Shown here piece by piece: positions 1 through 4,193 of a stretch of DNA of 11,915 nucleotides (its first letter is position 1; the number at the start of each line of letters is the position of its first letter). The position numbers and the translations under genes are program-made. The notes under the pieces are model-generated. The model was not told the DNA's origin and ran no database searches. It worked only from the letters and a program-made list of their open reading frames with translations. The stretch is from Methanoculleus sp. UBA77 (GTDB taxonomy: Archaea > Halobacteriota > Methanomicrobia > Methanomicrobiales > Methanoculleaceae): positions 1 to 11,915 of the forward strand of contig DALN01000163.1 of the NCBI GenBank assembly GCA_002499455.1, read 5' to 3'.

Positions 1-2
1 AC

Positions 3-197
3 TCCACCAACAACGTCATGCAGAAGATGGACGAGTCCACACACATGACCAAGGAGAACCTGGACCGTACCGAAGATATGGCGGCGCTCGCGGAGGAGGT
101 CAGCGCGTCGACGCAGGAAGTCGGGAGCGCATCCCATGAACTGGCAAACATGGCCGAACAGCTCGAGAAGGCCATGCGGCAGTTCAAGATGAACTAA
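3..197 (+). CDS. Methyl-accepting chemotaxis protein, C-terminal end (partial)
   Basis: This is the last 64 codons of a chemotaxis transducer whose body lies left of the window. The visible part is a long amphipathic helix with the typical end of an MCP signalling domain: AALAEEVSASTQEVGSAS, then ELANMAEQLEKAMRQFKMN and a TAA stop. The Ala/Glu/Ser/Thr-rich heptad pattern matches the C-terminal arm of the cytoplasmic four-helix coiled coil, where methylation sites usually sit. The tip that binds CheA and CheW is not in the window. cheW starts 10 bases after the stop, so the two genes are almost certainly co-transcribed. Ligand-binding domain, membrane segments and full length cannot be judged. 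Confidence 0.9.
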   Translation, partial: STNNVMQKMDESTHMTKENLDRTEDMAALAEEVSASTQEVGSASHELANMAEQLEKAMRQFKMN

Positions 198-207
198 GGG
201 AGAGACG

Positions 208-687
208 ATGGCAGCATCCGTAGATGTGGTGGAGTTCCAGCTCGGGGAAGAACACTACGCACTGGATATCCAGATTGCACGGGAGATCGTGGAGATGATG
301 CCGATCACTCCTCTCCCCCGTGCTCCACGGTACCTCGCGGGCATCATCAACCTGCGGGGCGAGATCACGAACATCATCGATCTAAGGGACCTGCTCGGCC
401 TCCCTGGATCAGGAAGTCTCGAGAACCAGAAGATCGTCGTGCTGATGCCGGACGTCTCCGGCGGGTCGAACGTGGGCATCATCGTCGACGATGTTCACAG
501 CGTCATCTCGGTCAGAAACGACCAGATCGAGCGCATCAACGACGGCATCACGTCCTCGATCAGCGCCTACGTCAAGGCGATCATCAAGATCGGAGACGAG
601 GGCGATGACAAAGAGAAGACCCTCATCATCTGGCTCGATGTCCAGAAAGTGATCGGCGATCTTGGACACTACCAGAACACCTCCTAA
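208..687 (+). CDS. cheW: Chemotaxis coupling protein CheW
   Basis: CheW is the cytoplasmic adaptor that links transducers to the histidine kinase CheA. The 159-residue length is normal for a single-domain CheW. Its hallmarks are visible: an N-terminal beta strand VVEFQLGEEHYALDI (7-21), the segment RAPRYLAGIINLRGEI (38-53) followed by the N-IIDLRDLLGL stretch, and a second half with GIIVDDVHSVISV (90-102). The start is supported by a GGGAG ribosome-binding site at 198-202, five bases before the ATG. The gene follows the transducer by 10 bases and precedes cheR by 23, giving an mcp-cheW-cheR operon. CheA, CheB and CheY are not in the window and may lie upstream. An acidic loop near residues 129-137 (GDEGDDKEK) is a small local peculiarity. 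Confidence 0.95.
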   Translation: MAASVDVVEFQLGEEHYALDIQIAREIVEMMPITPLPRAPRYLAGIINLRGEITNIIDLRDLLGLPGSGSLENQKIVVLMPDVSGGSNVGIIVDDVHSVISVRNDQIERINDGITSSISAYVKAIIKIGDEGDDKEKTLIIWLDVQKVIGDLGHYQNTS

Positions 688-710
688 ACCAATACCCGGC
701 GAGAGAAGAG

Positions 711-1505
711 ATGGATGCATTTGCGTCGCTCCAGAGGAGCATCGAGAGACTGGTCAGGATCAAATGTTCGAATTACAAAGAGGACTACATCAAACGGCGT
801 ATCCTCTCGCGGATGCGCCTGACAAACACCGCAGACTTCGAGGCCTATCATAAGTACCTTCTCGCAAACCCCCAGGAGATCGACCTGCTCCGCAACGCTC
901 TCACCATCAACGTCACCAAGTTCTTCCGGGACCCGGAGGTCTTTGAGGTGCTGCGGCGGGAAGTGCTGCCGGACCTCGCGACTCGCCGTAAATCGATCCG
1001 GATCTGGTGCGCGGGCTGCGCCACGGGCGAAGAACCGTACTCGATCGCCATCCTCGCCCACGAACTCATCGCGCTCCACCCGGATCTCAATGTAACGATC
1101 TACGCAACCGACATCGATACCGTGGCGCTGGAGAAAGCGAAAGCGGGCATTTACGATCGAAAAACACTCGAGAACGTGGACGAGCACCAGCTCCGCAAGC
1201 ACTTCATCAGCCGCGACGACGGCACGTTCGAGGTCCGCCCTCATCTCAAGGAGATCATCAAGTTCCGGCAGCACGACCTGATGTCGGGCGTCCCCATCGC
1301 ACGGTACCTCGATGCCGTCACCTGCCGCAACGTCACCATCTACTTCACCGAACGCCAGAAGAACGAACTGGCACGTCTCTTCCACGGGGCGCTCGCCGCT
1401 GACGGCTACTACATCATGGGCAAGACCGAGTACCTGGGAAGAGAGGTGGAGCACCTCTTTGCGTCGTACAACATCACACAGAAGATCTTCAGGAAGGCCG
1501 CGTAA
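711..1505 (+). CDS. cheR: Chemotaxis protein methyltransferase CheR
   Basis: CheR transfers methyl groups from S-adenosylmethionine to glutamates on transducers, setting adaptation. The 264 residues match a plain CheR without extra domains. The N-terminal helical domain has YKEDYIKRRILSRMR (22-36) and the NVTKFFRDPEVFEVL stretch (67-81). The Rossmann-like methyltransferase domain has the SAM motif IWCAGCATGEEPYSIAI (98-114), the acidic strand end YATDID (131-136), and AVTCRNVTIYF (202-212), corresponding to the family's F-CRNV-IYF motif. No pentapeptide-binding insertion or TPR extension is seen. The ATG at 711 follows a purine-rich GAGAGAAGAG without a clean Shine-Dalgarno motif; translation may be coupled to cheW. 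The next gene converges from the other strand, with 21 bases between stops. Confidence 0.95.
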   Translation: MDAFASLQRSIERLVRIKCSNYKEDYIKRRILSRMRLTNTADFEAYHKYLLANPQEIDLLRNALTINVTKFFRDPEVFEVLRREVLPDLATRRKSIRIWCAGCATGEEPYSIAILAHELIALHPDLNVTIYATDIDTVALEKAKAGIYDRKTLENVDEHQLRKHFISRDDGTFEVRPHLKEIIKFRQHDLMSGVPIARYLDAVTCRNVTIYFTERQKNELARLFHGALAADGYYIMGKTEYLGREVEHLFASYNITQKIFRKAA

Positions 1506-1526
1506 CGCAGCCCCTCTATCCTCATG

Positions 1527-1787
1527 CTACCAGCGGCGGCCGGAAGAACTTTCTTCTGCACCGGTCTCGTCGAACTTCGACATCCGGTGCATGAAGGCTT
1601 TCCGGGACTGGCAACGCTTCAACTCGGAGAAGAGCAGGAAGAAGTTTACGCCGACGACGATGATGATGAGCATGAGGCTGATCCAGAGCTGCCCGTCATT
1701 CTGCGTCGTGATGAAGGTCGCGACAAGGAGCACAACAAACGAGAGCAGATAAAAGATGACCCACGTGCGCACCTCGGTGACTTCCAT
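1527..1787 (-). CDS. Small two-helix membrane protein, unknown function
   Basis: I do not recognise a named family. The 86-residue product has a short N-terminus (MEVTEVRTW), a first hydrophobic helix at about 9-27 (VIFYLLSFVVLLVATFI), a short polar loop TTQNDGQLW, a second helix at about 36-53 (SLMLIIIVVGVNFFLLFS), then a basic and polar tail of about 33 residues. By the positive-inside rule the Lys/Arg-rich tail (ELKRCQSRKAFMHRMSK) should be cytoplasmic, so both ends would be inside. The gene converges with cheR and is divergent from the secreted-protein gene at 1970. A TATA-like TTAATAGG on the minus strand near 1818-1825 would place transcription start about ten bases before the ATG. The Shine-Dalgarno is weak (GATGAG). 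A role in the chemosensory system is not implied. Confidence 0.7.
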   Translation of the reverse strand: MEVTEVRTWVIFYLLSFVVLLVATFITTQNDGQLWISLMLIIIVVGVNFFLLFSELKRCQSRKAFMHRMSKFDETGAEESSSGRRW

Positions 1788-1821
1788 GCTCTCATCAGGA
1801 CGGTGGCATCGTCTTCCTATT

Positions 1822-1833
1822 AACGGTTCCGTT
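1822..1833. promoter_or_regulatory. Short inverted repeat AACGG-TT-CCGTT in divergent promoter region
   Basis: A perfect 5-base inverted repeat with a 2-base centre sits in the spacer between the divergent genes at 1787 (minus) and 1970 (plus), next to the minus-strand TATA-like element. It has the size of a half-site pair for a dimeric repressor. Repeats this short occur by chance fairly often, so this is only a candidate operator. The rest of 1788-1969 shows no gene or RNA that I recognise. Confidence 0.2.
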
Positions 1834-1945
1834 TTGCTGTACCAGGAATGGTGAGGTCCCCACAGAAAAAGAGGCTGCTAACTTGCCGTATGCCTCTCTC
1901 CGCCTCCGTAGACGAACGAATAGGGACTGAAATCCGAAGGTCTTT

Positions 1946-1955
1946 TACCTTATAC
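1946..1955 (+). promoter_or_regulatory. Candidate TATA box for the secreted protein gene
   Basis: The T-rich TTTTACCTTATACG segment lies about 15-28 bases before the GTG at 1970. There is no Shine-Dalgarno motif between it and the GTG, so a leaderless or nearly leaderless transcript is the simplest reading. The spacing is slightly short of the usual 26 bases from box centre to transcription start, so confidence is limited. Confidence 0.3.
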
Positions 1956-1969
1956 GTCCCTTTACACCT

Positions 1970-2566
1970 GTGGACAAAGGGGACGTCTTCAGCATCCTTG
2001 CCGCCCTGATCCTTGTCTCCGCGGTAGCGGTGGCCGTCCAGATGCCTCCAGCGGAGACCGGGCCGGCAACCCCGGAGATCCCCACGCAGGCGAGCACTCC
2101 GACACCGGCCGTCACCGCTTCCCCCACCCCGGCATCCCCCGCGTTGCCCGAACCGTTCAGGATCTTCTATACGACCGGGATCTGGGACTACCCGCGCTAC
2201 CACCTCCCCACGAACCTCACCACCTATGGGGGCTCCGACCCGCCATGGCCGGGGGCGACGGAGATCATCCAGTTCGCCTACATCGAGGAGGCAAAAGGCG
2301 GGATTACCAGTACGTTTTATGTGCCGTACAACGTCTGGAGGCTCAACTGCAGCGTAACCGCAACGGTGAGGCCCGAGGCGGCACGGTTCCGGATGGCGCT
2401 GGTCGAGCGGGAGAGCGGAGAGATCGTAGAAGGAGCAATGCTGCAGTATCCGGGCAGCATCATCAAAAACGTCGAGCGGGGGGGTAAGGACTTCTACCTC
2501 ATCGTCAGTGTCGATGACGTGGATACATACCGCATCACCCTGGAGACGCTGCCCAACTACCTATGA
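1970..2566 (+). CDS. Secreted or membrane-anchored protein with Thr/Pro linker and C-terminal beta domain
   Basis: The 198-residue product starts with GTG. After a short VDKGD N-terminus it has one hydrophobic helix (about 6-24, VFSILAALILVSAVAVAV), then a Ser/Thr/Pro/Ala-rich linker (about 25-62, repeated TPTP and SPTP units), and a globular extracytoplasmic domain (about 63-198). That domain contains sequons NLT (82-84) and NCS (126-128), which suggest N-glycosylation, and alternating hydrophobic residues typical of a beta sandwich: FYVPYNVWRLNCSVT (116-130), the PGSIIKNVE turn, and FYLIVSVDDVDTYRITLET (175-193). Architectures like this are common among cell-surface proteins of Methanomicrobiales, but I cannot name the domain. 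A Lys-Gly before the hydrophobic stretch leaves open a class III (prepilin or archaellin-type) signal; a plain signal anchor is equally possible. Function unknown. Confidence 0.75.
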   Translation: MDKGDVFSILAALILVSAVAVAVQMPPAETGPATPEIPTQASTPTPAVTASPTPASPALPEPFRIFYTTGIWDYPRYHLPTNLTTYGGSDPPWPGATEIIQFAYIEEAKGGITSTFYVPYNVWRLNCSVTATVRPEAARFRMALVERESGEIVEGAMLQYPGSIIKNVERGGKDFYLIVSVDDVDTYRITLETLPNYL

Positions 2567-2567
2567 G

Positions 2568-2582
2568 TTCAGCGGTTCTGAA
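2568..2582. terminator. Small hairpin in convergent gene junction
   Basis: TTCAG-CGGTT-CTGAA forms a perfect 5-base stem with a 5-base loop and fills almost the whole 17-base gap between the stops of the secreted-protein gene (plus) and the 61-residue protein gene (minus). Position suggests a shared 3'-end structure. There is no T-tract on either strand, which archaeal intrinsic termination normally needs, so the terminator role is uncertain. Confidence 0.25.
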
Positions 2583-2583
2583 T

Positions 2584-2769
2584 TCAGATCTTCTCGACGG
2601 TGATCCTGACCCGGTCACCGGCCCGTATCCCGTGCCCCTTCGGGATATCGATGTTGAACCAGAGCACCTCCGGATTCTCATAACTCTTGTCCTGGGACAT
2701 GAGGCAATCCTTGTGCTCGTTGATGGTAGCCACAAATTCGACGGGTGCTTCAAACTCCAGAATTTTCAT
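2584..2769 (-). CDS. Small conserved-looking protein of 61 residues, unknown function
   Basis: I do not recognise the family. The product is soluble, with no signal or membrane segment. It has a beta-rich look: strand KILEFEAPVEFVATI (2-16), a polar middle with Cys22 and a Lys/Asp/Glu-rich loop, strand EVLWFNIDIP (34-43), then KGHGIRAGDRVRITVEKI (44-61). The G-GIRAGDRVRI tail resembles the last strands of small beta-barrel folds. The start is supported by a minus-strand TTTTTATT at 2792-2799, whose centre lies 26 bases before the ATG, the distance expected for a leaderless archaeal transcript; no Shine-Dalgarno is present. It lies 30 bases downstream of the winged-helix gene on the same strand, so it could be read from its own promoter or by read-through. 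Confidence 0.65.
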   Translation of the reverse strand: MKILEFEAPVEFVATINEHKDCLMSQDKSYENPEVLWFNIDIPKGHGIRAGDRVRITVEKI

Positions 2770-2799
2770 GCCGTAGAGTACGGTGTTCCAGAATAAAAA

Positions 2800-3051
2800 T
2801 TATGATGCACGGGGGGTAACACGCCATGTCGTGCTGTTCGAGTAACTCCAGCGCCTGATATCCAGCTCGTCGCAGATCTCGGAGAGGATGGCAAGGTTAA
2901 TGCCGACCTCTTTTGGGGAAAGGCCCAGATCGGTTGCAATGTACTTCGATTTAAAGTATGATTTGCCTGCTTTTAGTCCGGATTTGAGATGGTACAGGAT
3001 CTTTCGCTGGGTATCGCTATATCTTTCTTTAATACGGTCTTTTGTCGACAT
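2800..3051 (-). CDS. DUF7123-like winged helix-turn-helix protein
   Basis: An 83-residue soluble protein, probably a small DNA-binding regulator. The first part, RIKERYSDTQRKILYHLKSG (6-25), is a helix that opens many winged-helix domains. YFKSKYIATDLGLSPKEVGI (32-51) reads as the helix-turn-helix, with LGLSPKEV at the turn and recognition helix. DIRRWSYSNSTTWRVTP (64-80) would be the wing. The pattern ERY-DT-RKIL, YFKSKYIA, LGLSPKEVG and TTWRV matches what I remember of the archaeal DUF7123 family, best known from haloarchaea. An in-frame ATG at 3093 is rejected as start because a strong TATA box lies at 3094-3101. The ATG at 3051 has a GAGGG ribosome-binding site nine bases upstream. An inverted repeat further upstream may be its operator. 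Confidence 0.75.
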   Translation of the reverse strand: MSTKDRIKERYSDTQRKILYHLKSGLKAGKSYFKSKYIATDLGLSPKEVGINLAILSEICDELDIRRWSYSNSTTWRVTPRAS

Positions 3052-3060
3052 CCACTCGTT

Positions 3061-3065
3061 CCCTC
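3061..3065 (-). promoter_or_regulatory. Ribosome-binding site deciding the winged-helix start
   Basis: GAGGG on the minus strand, nine bases before the ATG at 3051. Together with the TATA box at 3094-3101, which would place transcription start near 3071, it shows that the 14 extra codons up to 3093 are not translated. Confidence 0.6.
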
Positions 3066-3093
3066 GTGAGCAAGTGCTTTTTGTGCCGATCAA

Positions 3094-3101
3094 TATTTAT
3101 A
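3094..3101 (-). promoter_or_regulatory. TATA box of the winged-helix gene
   Basis: The minus strand reads GGTATAAATATTG over 3103-3091, a near-ideal archaeal TATA box (core TATAAATA). Counting 26 bases from its centre puts transcription start near 3071, giving a leader of about 20 bases that includes the GAGGG Shine-Dalgarno motif. This is the clearest promoter in the window. Confidence 0.7.
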
Positions 3102-3136
3102 CCTACCTATTTGCACCCATGTAATCTAAAAACAAG

Positions 3137-3154
3137 TATACAAATCATTGTATA
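3137..3154. promoter_or_regulatory. Perfect 18-base inverted repeat, candidate operator
   Basis: TATACAA-ATCA-TTGTATA has two perfect 7-base arms around a 4-base centre. It sits about 40 bases upstream of the TATA box of the winged-helix gene, in an AT-rich island flanked by GC-rich DNA. Size and symmetry suit a dimeric winged-helix regulator, and its position upstream of the TATA box suits an activator or autoregulatory site. The arms themselves contain TATA-like sequence, so a second promoter cannot be excluded. Confidence 0.45.
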
Positions 3155-3160
3155 TTACCC

Positions 3161-3259
3161 GGCACCACCGTGCCGATCGGTGCGAGGGGGAACATGATCT
3201 GCAGTCCCGGGTAGGGGTAGGGGTCCCGAGAGCGCGGTGCTCTCCCCACCATCCCGGGC
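3161..3259. other. GC-rich hairpin and G-tract cluster downstream of the surface protein gene
   Basis: This spacer lies 3' of the surface protein gene (minus strand, stop at 3280). It holds GGCAC-CACC-GTGCC (3161-3174), with a competing pairing of GCACC (3162-3166) with GGTGC (3179-3183). It also has a plus-strand G-tract series (GGGGG at 3186-3190, then GGGTAGGGGTAGGGG at 3209-3223) and GAGAGC-GCGGT-GCTCTC (3228-3244). No open frame of protein-like character covers it. It may be a structured 3' untranslated region, a terminator without a T-tract, or a small RNA. Confidence 0.35.
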
Positions 3260-3279
3260 CAGTCGGTAACACTACGCTC

Positions 3280-3924
3280 TTACCTCCGACCTCTCCGCAT
3301 CACGACGAGGAGCCCGACTGCTGCAACGGCAGCAAGGGCGCCGATGAGCGAGAGAGGGGCCGCCGGCGTCGGGCTTGGAACGACTTCCGCCGCGCCGAGC
3401 GGCGTGAATGTCGGCATCTCGGCGGTGGAGGTCTCTGCCGGCACCTCGTCCGTTCCGGTCACAACGATGGATCCGGTCCCGTTAGCGGCCTCGGTCTCCG
3501 TCGTCTCGAAGGTTCCTTCACCGGTCACGTTGAGCGTCTCATTCTCGGTTGCGTTGAGGGGATCCTCATCCGGCGTGCCGGAGTTCTCCTCACCGGCCAC
3601 ATCGAAGGTCCCGGTGCTCATAACCCCGATCATGGTCTCCTCGGGAGTCTCTTCTGCCAGAGTCTCTTCGGTCTCTACCGGAGTCTCCTCCTCGGTCTCC
3701 TCAGGAGTCTCTTCCACCAGGGTCTCCTCGGCCTCTACCGGGGTCGCCTCCTCGGTCACAACCGGGGTCTCTTCCACCGTGGTCACGGCGGGTGTCGGGG
3801 GGAGAGTCCAGGTCATAGGTGACGCAGATGCGGCACTCTGGGCTGTTACCGGGGAGATAATGGTCGCTGCTGCCACAAGAAGCACAACCAGCAGTCCCCC
3901 CCATATCCATCGATATCCTGCCAT
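3280..3924 (-). CDS. Glu/Thr-rich cell-surface protein with C-terminal membrane anchor
   Basis: The 214-residue product has a signal peptide at 1-29 (Arg5, hydrophobic LLVVLLVAAATII, then PVTAQS with likely cleavage after Ala). A Pro/Thr-rich stretch and a strongly acidic low-complexity region (about 51-99) follow, built of two 20-residue tandem units (TPVEAEETLVEETPEETEEE and TPVETEETLAEETPEETMIG). The spacer has four sequons (NAT 124, NET 128, NVT 132, NGT 148). The C-terminus is PSPTPAAP, a hydrophobic helix (LSLIGALAAVAAVGLLVVM) and RRGRR. Short motif, helix and Arg cluster resemble archaeal CTERM sorting signals, though I see no PGF or PEF triplet. A longer frame to 4008 is rejected: the ATG at 3924 has AGGAG five bases upstream, and the TATA box at 3951-3958 lies inside the extension. 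Likely a stalk-like envelope protein. Confidence 0.75.
   Translation of the reverse strand: MAGYRWIWGGLLVVLLVAAATIISPVTAQSAASASPMTWTLPPTPAVTTVEETPVVTEEATPVEAEETLVEETPEETEEETPVETEETLAEETPEETMIGVMSTGTFDVAGEENSGTPDEDPLNATENETLNVTGEGTFETTETEAANGTGSIVVTGTDEVPAETSTAEMPTFTPLGAAEVVPSPTPAAPLSLIGALAAVAAVGLLVVMRRGRR
3625..3744 (-). repeat. Two tandem 60-base coding repeats (20 residues each)
   Basis: Copies at 3744-3685 and 3684-3625 encode TPVEAEETLVEETPEETEEE and TPVETEETLAEETPEETMIG, identical at most positions. The DNA copies differ mainly at third codon positions, so the repeat is not brand new. On the plus strand it appears as recurring GTCTC and CTCTTC blocks. Such repeats tend to change copy number and produce length variants of surface proteins. 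Confidence 0.7.
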
Positions 3925-3929
3925 GGAGG

Positions 3930-3934
3930 CTCCT
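3930..3934 (-). promoter_or_regulatory. Ribosome-binding site of the surface protein gene
   Basis: AGGAG on the minus strand, five bases before the ATG at 3924. It fixes the start at the residue that opens the signal peptide. Confidence 0.55.
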
Positions 3935-3950
3935 GTTCGACATAAACCTA

Positions 3951-3958
3951 TTTTTATA
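3951..3958 (-). promoter_or_regulatory. TATA box of the surface protein gene
   Basis: The minus strand reads AAATATAAAAATAGG, with core TATAAAAA at 3958-3951. Its centre is about 30 bases before the ATG at 3924, so the leader is very short, with transcription start near 3928-3934, roughly at the Shine-Dalgarno motif. Confidence 0.55.
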
Positions 3959-3976
3959 TTTCGGTTGATGTAAAAA

Positions 3977-4193
3977 TCACAGCACCGTGTAACCCCTCCT
4001 GTACCCACCCTGCCGGACTACGATACCGGAGATCACGGTCGAGCGGGGATCGTACTCTAGAGAAAGTGGAAGAGACAGTGTGATGGTATGGGATTGAGTG
4101 TCCGGCGTTGCGAGGATCGAGGGGGCCCACCGGAACCGTTGTAACACCCGCAAGAAGGGCGAGAAAGAGATGACGATCAGATTGGCGCTTCAC
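3977..4193 (-). pseudogene. Possible small exported protein split by a frameshift
   Basis: This is a speculative call. From a GTG at 4193, overlapping the end of the RecJ-like gene, one frame reads VKRQSDRHLFLALLAGVTTV, which looks like a signal peptide, then turns into Arg/His/Ser-rich noise. At a run of five identical bases (4121-4125) the next frame becomes protein-like: SILATPDTQSHTITLSLPL, then EYDPRSTVISGIVVRQGGYR, ending in GYTVL and TGA at 3977-3979. Five T residues follow at once on the minus strand (3976-3972), as expected for an archaeal terminator. Removing one base from the run joins the parts into a 71-residue exported protein with beta-rich character. Without a shift, a 56-residue product could start at a GTG at 4147. 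Chance open frames are common at this G+C content. Confidence 0.25.

Noticed and set aside
3052..3093. A 14-codon N-terminal extension of the winged-helix gene
   Set aside because: A strong TATA box at 3094-3101 places transcription start near 3071, inside the extension, and a GAGGG motif precedes the ATG at 3051.
3148..3973. Plus-strand open frames over the surface protein gene (Gly/Leu-rich and Ser/Val-rich products)
   Set aside because: They arise from the tandem Glu/Thr codon repeats read backwards. The minus-strand frame has a signal peptide, sequons, an anchor, a TATA box and a ribosome-binding site.
3925..4008. A 28-codon N-terminal extension of the surface protein
   Set aside because: The extension spans the TATA box at 3951-3958 and would put an odd Cys-containing leader before an otherwise perfect signal peptide.
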